Below are positions 44,040 to 55,360 of a stretch of DNA of 64,000 nucleotides, in pieces (positions within the stretch are counted from its first letter, which is position 1; every line of letters begins with the position of its first letter). The stretch is from NCBI GenBank assembly GCA_025175895.1, contig CM045990.1, positions 62,187,221 to 62,251,220 on the forward strand, in the 5' to 3' direction. Both the position numbers and the translations under genes were made by a program. Below the pieces are notes generated by a model, which searched no databases, was not told the origin of the DNA, and saw nothing but the letters and a program-made list of their open reading frames with translations. This DNA is from Wurfbainia villosa (lineage: Eukaryota > Streptophyta > Magnoliopsida > Zingiberales > Zingiberaceae).

Positions 44040-45965
44040 ATCTCCCCCTTTTTGATGTTTGACAAAAACCAATCAAATCATGAGTTAGAACACTAACTCA
44101 AATCCCTTACCAATTATCCCAAATTGGTAAACACTCACCAAATGTTCTTCCCCAAACATTCAAGTGAAAAAGTAAACCAAATGTTCTCCCCCAAACATTC
44201 TCCCCCTTTTTGACTAACATCAAAAAGGTTATCTCTCCAAGGAGGTCAATGTCTCATGTCCCAATGAGATCTTACAATCTCCCCCTTGATCCAAAAATAC
44301 CTAGGATGTCTACCATCTTCCTAGTGATAAGTCACATATCACTCAAGAGAGGCAATTCTATACTCTCTCCCAATTTCCAAATTGGGTATCAAAAACCCAT
44401 CAATTTTCCCAATTGATGATACTCTCCCAATAACTTCTCCTCTTCAAGGAGAAAAACACATCCATCATCCCAAGATGGATAACTCCCCCTAAAGGCTTGC
44501 TCCCCCTTGATCATTGCACCAACAATGTCCTTAGGAAGCCCCTAAGCCAATAGGAACTCTAAACCACCAAAATTAAGGTTCTAAGCTCAACATAGAACTT
44601 TTACTCACCCTAAATTTGATACTTTGACCTAACACAACTCCTAATCCATATCCAATGGATTTTCACCCTTTATAATGCTTCCTAAAGCATATCCTAGGGT
44701 TAGGAGTGATTAGGGACCTTTACCATGGCTGAAAATGGGCTAAACAAACCTTGTTAACCCGAAATCATACCTGGCAGTCGACTTCGATGAAATCGAATCA
44801 ATGCCATCCATCTGATCGCCACCAAGTGACGGTCATCGGTAAATTCAATTTCAATTTATCGATCAATTTCGAAATTCATAAATAATTATACGTATATCGA
44901 AAAATCACTAAATTTGATATATTATAATGCTTATGACTAAAGCAATGGGTGAAAAATGTTTGAAAAATATTTTACCCATAAAAATAGTGAAATTGATACA
45001 AAATCCAAAAGTGACTAAAAACTTTAAAGTTTAAGCTCACTTTGTATCAATCTCATCAATGGTGATTGCTATCAAAAGATAGACTTCACCAAGGTTTTTC
45101 AAAATGATTTTAAAATTTTTTCAAAATCTTATTTTGGATCATATTCCTTGGGCTCTATGTACATGACTTGTACATAAGCTTTCCTAATGATCCACAAATA
45201 GAATTAGATGAGTTTTAGTTCATCTAGATGCAAAAACTATGCACCTTGAACTTAACTCATATCTTAGCATCTCACATGTATCTATGGTGTATAAATACAC
45301 ATACATGTCAATTTGATATGAGATGTGGGTTTTGTTCTTCCTAATACTAGGGTTTCATGCATTTTTCTAAGGCAACTCTACTTGATTCCCTTATAAATGG
45401 GACTCCAAGTCATGCCATTGTTCTTAAATCAATTTCAATCAAATTATCTTAAATGCATGAGTGATTATGGCATTTGAGATGATATAAATAAACATATGCT
45501 CATAATCATGATGTCATGGCATAAGATGAAATCTAAAAACACATGACATTAACCTAAACCCTAAACATGATCATGACATTTTTTATGATTAAAACTAAGC
45601 ATGATGTCATGGCATGTTATATGGCAAACAAAGCATGACATATAAAATATATAGGTATAGTAATACCTAAATTTTAATATTAATTGCCATTTCATATAAT
45701 TAATTGCATTTTGCCACATCTTTATTTTTCTCCCAAGTGTGCCAAAAACCCAAAATGACACACTAATCTCTAAACCTAAATTGTGCCAATTTTGATTATT
45801 TTATCAAACTTCATAATTAATATTGGCACATCCTAAAATCTTTTAGGATATTAATTCAAATCTATTTCCAAGGTAACCATAACCTTGAAAATATCCTAAA
45901 GTGCCACCTTTACCATGGTTGAGTTAACTACTCATCCAATCAAGGTTGACACACCCTAAACCCAT
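44040..45965 (-). other. Purine tract and 3' non-coding region of TR-GAG copy B
   Basis: The minus strand has AAAAAGGGGGAGAT before the LTR (44040-44053). Upstream are repeated purine tracts and the LTR-like phrase TGTTGGTGCAATGATCAAGG near 44508-44527. AT-rich, no genes, shared with the other copies. Confidence 0.75.
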
Positions 45966-47709
45966 CTAGCGTGAATCAATCATGCTCTTAGGAACCCAAA
46001 ACCTATTTGAGCTCCTAGGGTTAATTAGATATTCCTTAGGGATATCCTCCCTAGATACCTTTCTAATGACCTTCCTAGGCTTGTTAGCCTTGGTCATTTG
46101 GGTCTTACCTAAGTTGACTCTAGGGGTAACTCCCCTTGCAACCTTCTTAGTGGCCACCCTAGGTTTCCTAGAAACCCTAGCCACTAGGCACACCCTTTGG
46201 TCAACTCTAGGGATGACTTCCCTATTGACCTTGGTCTTCCTAGACCTAATTTGGGTTCCATAATCAAATGGAACACTATGATAAGCCACCTTAGGCTTAG
46301 GTTTGTGACCCAAACCTTGCTTGCCCTTGGTTGACTTTTGACTTTTAGGTCCTTGGTGTTGACTTTGAGATTTGGACCTAGACTTTTGATCATTTGACCC
46401 TTTAAAATGATTTTGTATAATTTTAAGGGTCTTCTCAAGTTTTTCAAGCCTTGACCTCAAGACTTGATTCTCTAATTCCAAATTGCCCAATTGATTTTTG
46501 ATTAAATTCTTGAGCATTGTACTTTCTAGGCATATGCCTAGTCCATTTAGGATTAACACCTAGGTGCTCTTGCACCTTTCTAATGGTCTCCTAGGTAAAA
46601 TTTTCTTAGAGTTATTTGACCTAGGTTTGTCCTTAGATAAATTGTTTTTAGGACATTAGTCCCAACTTTCTCCTTACTTTTGAAGTTAACGCTTTTAGCT
46701 CCTAAACAAATATATTTATCTCTAGCATGCTTTTCATGATGAATTGCAAGAGAATTAAAATCCCTAGCATGTTTTTGCTTATAAATTGAAGAAAGAGCAA
46801 AATTAGAAGTTACCCTAGGGTTTGCCTTAGCTCCCCCTACATATGATGCTCCATTTTGAGTCTTCTTGCTAGGACATTGATTCCTATAATGTCCTTTTGA
46901 ATTGCACTTGAAGCATATGATGTGCTCCTTCCCTTTAGATGTTGGGGAACCGGCATCCTTGACCTTGGAACGTTGAGCCTTCTTGACCCTTTTGGACACT
47001 TACTCTTGTAGTGTCCGGATTCCCTACACTCAAAACAAATGATATGAATTTTATTTGAACCTTGAGTGTTTGAGTTACCTAGGGTAATGGAGACCGGAAT
47101 TGGACTTTGGGCTTCTTCATCTTGACCGGATGTCGAAGCTTCTTCTTGATGTTCCGGTGTGAAAGTTATCTCCTCCCTCTCAATCCTTGAGGTGGATGCT
47201 TCTTCCACTTCCTCCACCAACCCGGAAATTGACTCCCTATCAACTTCCGATTCTACTTCCTCTTCCTCTTTGGATGTTGATGATCTCTCAACCTCCAAGT
47301 CCTCACTTCCTTGTGAGGATGATGCATTAGCCTCTTCGGTCTCTTCCTCTTGGACCATTGATGGGCTTTCATGGAGCTTTGCCAAATCGCTCCATAGCTC
47401 CTTAGCATCCATGCATTCACCTAGGCTACACAAGAATTCATTTGGAATTAAATCAAAAATGAATTTGATTACCTTCTTGTTTTTCTCGAATTGCCGGAGT
47501 TGCTCCTCACTCCATTTCTTCTTCTTGAGAAACCCTCCCTTTGGTCCCTTAGGATATTCAAATCCTTCCATCAAGGCGGACCATTCCTCAAGGTCTCTCA
47601 TCATCAAAAATCTTCAATTCGCCTTCCAAGAATTGAAACCTTCTCGTCCATAGAGTGAATAAGGGACCGGTGTGTTGATGTCCCATCCTAATTGATCTTG
47701 GACTTCCAT
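45966..47709 (-). pseudogene. TR-GAG gag, copy B
   Basis: Start at 47709 (MEVQDQLGWDIN). A stop near 47614 (after FNSWKAN) precedes the long frame 47607-46837. That frame has WSEEQLRQFEKNKKVIKFI, NEFLCSLGECMDAKELWSDL, an acidic Ser/Glu linker and a first knuckle CFECRESGHYKSKC (about 47034-46993). A shift leads to 46999-46580 with a second knuckle CFKCNSKGHYRNQC (about 46920-46879). A further shift leads to 46559-45966, with a coiled coil (LENQVLRSRLEKLEKTLK) and a basic tail ending NRFWVPKSMIDSR. Two knuckles and no pol. Confidence 0.85.
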
Positions 47710-47763
47710 CTTTTACCCTCTAGCGTCTTGCTCCCGGTTGTTAATCCATTGAAGAGCCACCAG

Positions 47764-47775
47764 GCTCTGATACCA
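47764..47775 (-). promoter_or_regulatory. Primer-binding site of TR-GAG copy B
   Basis: The minus strand reads TGGTATCAGAGC next to the 5' LTR end, as in copy A. Confidence 0.9.
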
Positions 47776-47777
47776 CT

Positions 47778-49208
47778 TGTTGGAAAATCGACGCCGCTAG
47801 AGGGGGGGTGAATAGCGTAGATGACCGGTACGTCGATGGAATTTGTTCGCGTGCTTGTCTACAAGATTCGTTATGCGCAGCGGAATAGAAATAATAGCAG
47901 TAACGAAATACAACAATCACACGAACGCAAAGATATAACGTGGTTCGGAACCGTAACGGTTCCTACTCCACGGATCGGGCTCAAACGAGCCCTAGCGATG
48001 CCAAACACACACCACTATCAAATAACTCCTTCTCGACACAAGTCGGAGGTGGAGAAACCTCGTACAACAGTTTACAACAATAAACTAAGTACAACAAGCA
48101 ATTACAATGAAATACAATGCAATACAAGTAAAGAGATCACTTTACAAATGCCTTTAGATTGCTTGCTTTTGGTTGCCTTGGACTAGCCTTGAAGGACTGG
48201 AAGAGCACCAACTATTCCCCTTCAAATCGCCCAAGAGAACACTTGCTTGAATCCTCCCACGAACAGCTCCTTTTAACTCGGCCGGCCGATTTCCGCTTAT
48301 ATCACCGACCGCCATAAGTCCTCCGATCGATGCCATTGTCGTGAGACAACGGATCGATCCACCGAAAAACTCCAACGGATCTCTTGGCCGATCGCTAACA
48401 TTGGCGCCGATCGCTAACGCCTGTAGTCGACGCCTGGCCACGGAGCGCTCTGCTCGACACTGATCGGGCATGATGCCATCCCTTGGCAATGATCGCAGAG
48501 CATTTTCAGACCTCGCCGGGCAAATAACTCAGTCGACTCACGGCAATGAACCGCCATAATGCTCCGACCGCCAACCTCAAGAATGAGGTTTTAACCCAAG
48601 TATGGTGCCCCATACTTGCTAGACCACCCTTAGCCTAGACCTAAGCCTTCTAGCCACCTCCATCACCTCACGCCTCGGATCCTCCAAGTCATCCATGACT
48701 TGTTCATCCATCGCGCTAGCCTTCAGGTGCTTCCATCGGCTATGTCATGCTAACGGTGTCTACACCGCCAAGGCACATTGGACTTACGCCGCCAAGACTC
48801 CGCTTGGACTTTATGCCGCCAACCATTGGACTTATCCGCCAAGACTCGCTTGGACTTTACCGCCAATATCAAACCCTTGGACTTCTCAAATGCCAAGACT
48901 CAAGCTTGGACTTTCCCTTGCCAAGTGTCCCACTTGGACTTTCCATGCCAAGTACCCATGACTTGGACTTTCCCATAAACACATGGTCAACCCTAGTCAA
49001 CCATCAAAGTCTCCCTCGAGTCAAACTCGAGTCTGGTCAATTATAACCTGGGTCGATTGTATAAACAATCTCTCCAAAACATATTAACCGACATCAATGT
49101 CAAACATCAATGTCAACACTTTGTCAAACTACTTTGTCAAACATCAAAACATCACTCGAGTCAAACTCGAGTCCTGGTCAATCGTGACCTGGGCCGATTG
49201 CACCAACA
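47778..49208 (-). repeat. 5' LTR of TR-GAG copy B (1431 bp)
   Basis: Plus strand starts TGTTGGAAAATCGACGCC and ends ATTGCACCAACA. Minisatellite at about 48770-48975. The phrase AACGTGGTTCGGAACCG near 47938 is shared with the copy A LTRs (near 20480 and 25560), as is the following direct repeat CGGTTCCTACTCCACGGATC. Confidence 0.85.
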
Positions 49209-50111
49209 AATTCTACATTTGTAAGAGGAGGTTTTACCCATTAATTTTACTATCTTGTCAACCTAACTTTTTGACAAGTAAAATTAATAGTTGGTTCCTC
49301 TTTGGTCCTACAAATAAAAGCAGTGACTCCGATGGGGAGGATACTTATATTTGTATCTAAGTGTTCACCATTTCTTGGTACCAAGGTAATTATCTCGGAT
49401 TATGTGCCTTCCAATGGGGAAGTACACACGCTCTTAATAATTTCCTATAACCATATTTCGACCTTATGATCCGCAAAACAAACTCATTCGATTGGGAGGA
49501 AGGCACTCAGAGCCGACACGCAAGTTTGTTTGCATCACATGTCAAATTGTAATGGAGGCCGTGGGAATTTATAAAAAATTTCCCTCTCCCACTTAGTAAA
49601 TTAAAATTGAGGAATTTTCTAGCCTACGACATGCATATCAAACAATAAGCAATAAATATGAAAAATAAAAATTTTCCAACTATTATGGCTATTGTCTTCA
49701 ATATGTCCCCCGTCGTATCGCCATCTCGTCTTCCTCCTACGTCATGTTCGAGCCATCCAGAGATCCGAGCCGAGACTAAAATCTATTTTAATTTACATCT
49801 ATGGATCCTATACTCCACGAGGGAGTGTACATGAAATCTAGATCGAAAGTAAACTAAAATAAAAAGAGTGACTAAACAATATCGTATCTAATTTACAAAA
49901 AATTAAATACTAGCCTCGTCAATCCCGATGATTCAACAAAATATACATTTACACACATACAATCACATACACACATATGGCCATAATAGTTGGATCCTAT
50001 GCCTGCAACCAAAGAGTTAACCTACGCATATCCTACTATTATCCGACATATATAATATATGAAAAGTACATAAAAGTAACCGAATCCTAAACACACAAAA
50101 CTGGAAACCGT
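49209..50111 (-). other. Leader region of the copia element (36218-52007)
   Basis: Non-coding stretch between the primer site and the insertion point of TR-GAG copy B. AT-rich; I see no gene. Confidence 0.6.
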
Positions 50112-50124
50112 GGCTATGATACCA
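50112..50124 (-). promoter_or_regulatory. Primer-binding site of the copia element (Met type, one mismatch)
   Basis: The minus strand reads TGGTATCATAGCC, against the usual TGGTATCAGAGCC, two bases inside the 5' LTR. Confidence 0.8.
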
Positions 50125-50126
50125 CT

Positions 50127-52007
50127 TGATGGTAGGAAACTTCGCTCTCCACTTCGACTCGGTCCCTTGTTCATGGCGATCCCTTCTACGTCCCCGAATA
50201 AAAATTTTTATCCTTGATAAGAGGGATTGCCCAAGCAACCTTGTCATCGTCGTGCTATTCGATTAGAGAAGTCACTTGAACAAACTTGTTGTTCAAGCGA
50301 CCAACCTCTATTCTACGAGTAGCCGCGGAATAGACGATGTACGGATCGCCAGCTTTTGTGTTTATTTTCGGGGTCCAAGTTATATTAGCCACAAAACAGA
50401 ATATATCATGCATATATAATTGAAAAACAATTACAAACATGTAACATATGAAGATAGATAAGTGTTATACCTCTCGATCTTCTATTGTATGACCTTCCTC
50501 CTTTCGGACGTCGTGTGGGCGACGATCTACCAAAAGTTGAAGCTCCTAGATCATCAATCTTCCTTCCTTGCTCGTTCCGAGCAAGAGGAAGAATAGAAAT
50601 AAGACCCTTCTCCTTCCTTTAGCCAACCAACAAGCAACAAGCAAATTGCTTGCCGCCGGCCAACAAGGAGAAGGAGAAAGATGGATTCCGGTCAAAAGCT
50701 CCAAGGGAAGACCTTAAGCTATGTTTCCACCAGCCAAAGAGAGGGAGAAGGGATGCTTTGGACGTTGGCCAAGGGCTGGAAAGGGTTTCTTGGGTGTCGG
50801 CCACCTTGAGGAAGAAGAAGATAAGGAATAAGTTTCCTTATTTGGTGTCGCCAACTCCAAATCCTAGCTCCAAGCCTCTTGCCACCCAAAACCCTAATCC
50901 TATCTCTAATGGGATTCATCCTTGCCACCCACCCCTTGCTCTCCTTTTATAGAGTTAGGGATAAGCCTTATTTTAATCTCCACTATTGGTTCTAGGGATT
51001 TAATCTCAACTGTCGGATCTAGAGATTTAATCTCAACTGTCGGATCTAGAGATTTAATCTCTACCTTTAGATCTAGAGTTTTGTTTTCATCCATTGGATC
51101 TAGGCTTCATGAGGTATTATTAGGCTACAATAGGGACCATGAGGAGGAGTTGGATCTTAGTCACCCAATGGATCAAGCCCACATAAAGTCTGATTTATTA
51201 ATGATAATCCAATCCACTAAAGATTTATCATTGATCTACCTCACCAACCCCCATAAATTAATATGGCCTCCATATATTATTTATACATTTTCTCCCCGTG
51301 TTTAAGATCTCGAATGTCCGTCGATTAATTAATTTGCTGACCATTAATTAATCAATATCTAACTCCATGAGTAGTACCACTCCACCTTTTCATCATGCCG
51401 GACTAAGTCCACCTACAGGGTTTACATGATGAACCTTATGAGCTCCTCAAGGGGACATCCTCATCCTAATACATAGGACACGGTTTCCTCCTATAATCAA
51501 CGGCACACCATATAAATAATATCATTTCCTAACTTACCGAGCCTATCGATTTAATCTATAAATCTCGCTCACTAGTAAATCAAAGAAATGAATACTAAGT
51601 ACATGTGCCCGTTATTATATCGGGATTAAGAGCATGTACAATATAATATCTGAGGTCTGATTCGATTATGTAGTCAGCAATAAATCGAATCATCTCTAAG
51701 TCGGTCCTGCTCAATACACACAAAGTGCACTAGTGTGATTCTATGGTCAAGACAAACCAATATCAAATCACACTACAACCATTCCAATGGTTTGTCCAAA
51801 GTCATCTCGGTTGTGAGCCTTTACTTATACTTTACAAGGAGCCGATAACATGATCTCCCGTGTGACACCACACACCATGTTATCTATAATATAATGTATT
51901 AGACAATATGCATAACCATAAAAATATGCAAACAATGATCATGTGATTCTTATTTCAAAATAAAGATATTCATACAAAAGATAGACTTTTCAGTATACAT
52001 CCCAACA
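50127..52007 (-). repeat. 5' LTR of the copia element (1881 bp)
   Basis: Plus strand starts TGATGGTAGGAAACTTCGC and ends ATACATCCCAACA. It is co-linear with 36218-38084. Differences are mostly short indels at CG-containing sites. Confidence 0.9.
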
Positions 52008-52704
52008 CAAGTGTGTAGCCTTGGCGGTGAAAGTTCAACATGGGTTGGCATTGGCAATGGGAAGTCCAAATGTGTAGCTTTGGCAGTGAAAGTCTAACAT
52101 GGGTTGGCAAGGGAAAGTCCAACATGAAGTTGACATTAGGAAAGTCCAAGTATGTAGCCTTGGCAATGAGAAAGTCTTGAGTACTTGGCAAGGTCACTTG
52201 TCTCAATGCTCGGGTCCTTGAGTCGGTGAAGGATTGAATGGGGAGAAGCTGTGAGCTTAGTGCATCCGAGGGACCGTCGGACAAGGAGCAATGGAGTTAA
52301 GCCAAAGGAAGCAGACTTTAGGGCAAGACGCAAATGATGACACGGGGAGAAGTCGTTAGCTTAGTGCATCTGAGGGACGTAGGCCAGAGGAAGAGAGCTT
52401 CGATGGGGAACTCCATGGGAGGATGAGGTGAACTTGGCCAAGTGACTAAGATTAGTGTCGTATGCTCAAACATTGGTGTTTGAGGTTTTACCCGATGGTC
52501 GGATGCTCAAACAACTTGTGTTTGAGGTGTTATCCGACAACAGTCGATTGGTGGTATGTCCCAGTCGACTGGTGAAAGTCGATTGCTATTTGACTGCATC
52601 GTATGTCATGGCAGTCGACTGTCAAAATTGAACGGTCGATTGATGGCTTGGGCATCAACATACACTCAGAAATGTTTCAGATAGCTATAATATGAGAAAC
52701 ATAC

Positions 52705-53681
52705 CTGGTCGTAGTTAGAAAATATTTCAACAAGCTTCTCTTCAGTCACCTGATATATGTTTGCCAACATCCCCATTAGATTATTAGAATAGTTAACACG
52801 ACAGGATGCAATGACCAATTATATAAAGAAATTATCCTTCAAGAAATGATAATAACGGCATAACTAAAGAATGTGACGTTAATCAGTGACAAAATCAACA
52901 GCAAATTTTTTGTGAAAACTGACTCACTTGATTATCAATGTCTAATACATAAACAGTTTGCCTAATGCTATCTTCCCTCTAGCTCTTCTAGATCTATCAT
53001 TCATCCTCCACCGCCCCTGATCATACCCATTCCTCCTCTGGCAAGAAGGAAAAAGGTGGGGCATTTCCATCAAAAGAAGGTTTAAAAACTCGGTTGTTCT
53101 ATATAAAAGCAACTAAGAAAACATCATAGTGCAATGAATTTATAAATTGGAGAGGAAGAAATACCCTTCAAAAATTCTACCTCATCTACCTTCTTTTACT
53201 TGTTTAAAGCGAAGAGCAATTTCCGATATAGAGTTACAAAAAAAGGGTAGTTTGTAACAGAACAAACAAAATATTGCTTAGATCATAGACATTCGAAATA
53301 AAGGAAACGAAATAAAACATGAATTCAATCCAAAAAGGTAAAAAAAATAGAAAAGGAGAAGAAATTACTCAGCGATTAGGCTGATTATTCGCCGAACCAT
53401 CACTACTGGAATCCCTACTACTACCGTCATTGCTAGCTGGTCCATATCCATAAAAAGCACTCGCCGCCACAAAAACAGGCGCAATGGGGGAAAGTTGATC
53501 GTCGATTTTTGACCACTGTCAAAAGCATAATTCGAAGGGAAAAACTCCTTAGCGGTTGGGTTTAATTTGGAAAGCAAGTGGGAGAGCTTCGCCCCCACTT
53601 TGCCCTGGCATTCGTCGCCACCGTCTCGCAGTGACCGAACTGATCCTCGGCCGTGATCGCTTGCTCCACCACCGTCGCCAT
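52705..53681 (-). pseudogene. CID-type (PAM2 + RRM) RNA-binding protein gene, first three exons, decayed
   Basis: Minus-strand exon 1 runs from an ATG at 53681 (MATVVEQAITAEDQ) to about 53367. It contains a PAM2 motif, SKLNPTAKEFFP (about 53574-53537), the peptide by which CID proteins bind the MLLE domain of poly(A)-binding protein. Exon 2 (53037-52928) follows an acceptor TTCTTGCCAG. It encodes RRNGYDQGRWRMNDRSRRAR and TVYVLDIDNQ, then donor GTGAGT. Exon 3 (52749-52705) encodes VTEEKLVEIFSNYDQ between ATATATCAG and GTATGT. The order PAM2, basic segment, first RRM matches plant CID8-13-type proteins. Two shifts in exon 1 and a one-base loss in exon 2 break the frame. The gene stops at a TR-GAG junction near 52655, so the second RRM is absent. 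Confidence 0.7.
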
Positions 53682-53817
53682 CCAGAAATACCAAAAAAGG
53701 TGACGGATGCTTGAGCGGCGACGATTGGCGAGAGTGACGATGGAAGATAGAGAGGATGGATCGACGATGGGATATGGAGAGAATAAGAAAAGAAGTAGCA
53801 AGGAGAAAACTGAACCC
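53682..53817 (-). other. Presumed 5' flank of the CID-type gene
   Basis: Short upstream stretch with an in-frame-unrelated ATG. No clear TATA box. It is bounded by the MITE-like foldback. Confidence 0.35.
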
Positions 53818-54075
53818 TAAGGGAGTGTAAGTAATGGAAGGGGGGGGGGGGAATGGAGGGAAGGGGAAAAGAGATTTACACTTCAAATTGGGGTGTAAGA
53901 AAAGTCCAGTTTTTGTGAAGAGGAGGGGTATAAATTCACTTTTATTCTCCTCCCTTCCCCTCCCTTTCCCTTTCCCTCACTTCTTCTCAAACAGGGATAA
54001 ACTTTTTTTCTTCCTTATTTACCCTTACCCTTCCATTACTTACCCCTCCCTCACCTCCTCCCAAATAAGCCCTAA
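53818..54075. mobile_element. MITE-like foldback beside the CID-type gene
   Basis: GTAAGTAATGGAAGG (53827-53841) recurs in reverse complement as CCTTCCATTACTTAC (54029-54043). The flanking purine-rich (53840-53875) and pyrimidine-rich (53940-54060) strands are also complementary in character. A run of 12 G lies at 53840-53851. The outer ends are imprecise and no target duplication was found, so the class is unknown. Confidence 0.5.
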
Positions 54076-54369
54076 CGATCATGCGATCATGTGTTTAGGA
54101 GAAATTTAAGGGGGAAAAAAAAGAAAATAAATAAAATAGAGATAATTTTTAAGTGAAATAAACATGGAAAAATACTAACGTGTCCATCAGGAAAAAAAGA
54201 AAAAAGAATAATATTAATAAAATAAAGATAGTTTTTTATTTCATTCATTCTTTTAATGAAATAAAATTATATTTTCATAATTTATTTAAAAATTATTTTT
54301 TTATATTTTAAAAAATAATCATTAAATAAATAATCTCTATTTTACGAAGCAAAGAAGTACATATAAAAA
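54076..54369. other. AT-rich intergenic stretch
   Basis: Very A/T-rich, many poly-A and poly-T runs. No gene or repeat recognised. Confidence 0.5.
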
Positions 54370-54679
54370 CTAAATCATATCTCAAAATTTCTAAGTGGCA
54401 GAAACTAAAAAAATTATCCTCATAGACAACATTTCTTATAAAGCGTTGTCTTTTACTAATAAAAATATGTCAAAGACAATACCATTTAAAAACTGTTATC
54501 TTTGACCCAAACAAAAAACACTAATACACAACGGTTTTGAAAAAATCATTGTCTATGCTAATTTAAAAAAAAAAAAGACAACATTTTACATTAAAAGCGT
54601 TGTTAAACTACAAACAACAACACTTTTTATAAAAAGCGATGTCTTTTAAGTGTTGTGTATTATCTTTTTTGTTGTAGTG
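54370..54679 (-). mobile_element. CACTA (En/Spm)-type terminus with subterminal repeats
   Basis: On the minus strand the element starts CACTACAACAAAAAAGATA at 54679. It continues with recurring subterminal motifs of the type AAAAGACAACGCTTT (near 54440, 54595, 54635), in both orientations. This arrangement is typical of CACTA DNA transposons, where the transposase binds subterminal repeats. No matching opposite end lies in the window, so the element is truncated. Confidence 0.6.
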
Positions 54680-54682
54680 TAT

Positions 54683-55095
54683 CAAATGAATGTTTGATTA
54701 ATAATATTGAAAATTCAAAAATATTACTAAAAGGAGTTAGGGATAAAAATATATATTCAATAATTTTAGAAAGATCCTCGATCAAGTGTCATTTAACACA
54801 ACAAGAGAAAAGTTGGTTGTGGCATAGGAGACTTGCTCACATCAACTTTAGACATATAACTAAATTAAGTGAAACTAACTTAGTTAGAGGTTTGCCTAAA
54901 TTAAGAAATTTTGAGAGTAAAGTTCATAATGCTTGCCAACAAGAAAAACAAACCAAATCCAAACATAAATTAACTAATCATAGTCGAACAAGCTCAATAC
55001 TTGAATTAATCTACTTAGACTTATTTGATTCACATGGAGTAAAATAAATAAATGGAAATTTATACTGTTTAGTAATAATAGATGATTACTCAATT
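54683..55095 (+). pseudogene. Copia pre-integrase/integrase fragment
   Basis: A frame of about 120 codons has KSWLWHRRLAHINFRHITKL, ...LVRGLPKL, C..Q..KQTKSKHK and SILELIYLDLF, the HHCC region of a copia integrase. After a stop at 55047 a short continuation reads NLYCLVIIDDYS, the start of the core with its Asp-Asp. It begins next to the CACTA end and breaks at about 55095. The N-terminal Cys-x2-Cys is imperfect. Confidence 0.7.
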
Positions 55096-55143
55096 GACTA
55101 AACCTACAAGTTTACTGGAAACCTTTCAGTCGATTGGTTCCTT

Positions 55144-55360
55144 GCAAAATGAGATTAGGAAAAACATTTAGTATGAAATGCAATAGAAATAGTAACTATT
55201 ATATTTAAATATGCCAAAAGCCATATTTAAGGTAAAATTTTGCATTTCATACTAAATGTTTTTCCTAATCTCATTTTGCCCAATCTCATACTAAATGTTT
55301 TTCCTAATCTCATTTTGCCCAATCTCATACTAAATTTTACCTTAAATATGGCTTTTGGCA
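55144..55360. repeat. Compound palindrome with perfect 39-bp and 29-bp arms and a 39-bp tandem duplication
   Basis: Arms 55144-55182 and 55241-55279 are perfect inverted copies (39 bp). A second pair, 55212-55240 and 55332-55360, is perfect over 29 bp. In between, 39-bp direct copies lie at 55251-55289 and 55290-55328. The outermost right arm runs into the pararetrovirus RT frame. Confidence 0.95.

Larger units (their letters stand above)
42077..49208 (-). mobile_element. TR-GAG copy B: gag-only copia element
   Basis: LTRs at about 42077-44039 and 47778-49208, a Met-type primer site, gag (47709-45966), 1.9 kb of non-coding DNA and a purine tract. In element orientation LTRs start TGTTGGTGCAATCG and end ATTTTCCAACA; the downstream copy ends in ...CCAACTA instead. 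No clean 5-bp duplication is visible (AATTT at 42070-42074 against AATTC at 49209-49213). It sits in the leader of the copia element at 36218-52007. It has the same architecture as copy A but belongs to a diverged subfamily. Confidence 0.85.
36218..52007 (-). mobile_element. Copia retrotransposon with degenerate full pol, containing nested elements
   Basis: LTRs of 1867 and 1881 bp with TGTTGGGATG...TACCATCA ends, a Met-type primer site, gag, protease, integrase, RT, RNase H and a purine tract, all on the minus strand. The target duplication CAAGT is perfect. The domain order gag-PR-IN-RT-RH is that of Ty1/copia. Many small deletions and stops interrupt the coding part. TR-GAG copy B interrupts it upstream of gag (42077-49208). 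Of all elements here, this is the only one that once held every enzymatic domain. Confidence 0.9.
35584..52655 (+). mobile_element. TR-GAG copy D: truncated element, split by a copia insertion
   Basis: Pieces 35584-36217 and 52013-52655 represent the last 0.39 kb of 3' non-coding sequence, a purine tract (35957-35971) and an LTR starting at 35972 (TGTTGGTGCAATCG). The LTR breaks off at about 52655 inside the palindrome-rich part, and the gag side is missing. The copia element at 36218-52007 entered its minisatellite, with CAAGT duplicated at 36213-36217 and 52008-52012. Confidence 0.75.

Noticed and set aside
35579..52706. ACCTG as a target duplication for TR-GAG copy D (35579-35583 and 52702-52706)
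   Set aside because: The right copy lies about 50 bases beyond the LTR break, inside a splice junction of the CID-type gene, and the two flanks are unrelated; a chance 5-mer is more likely.
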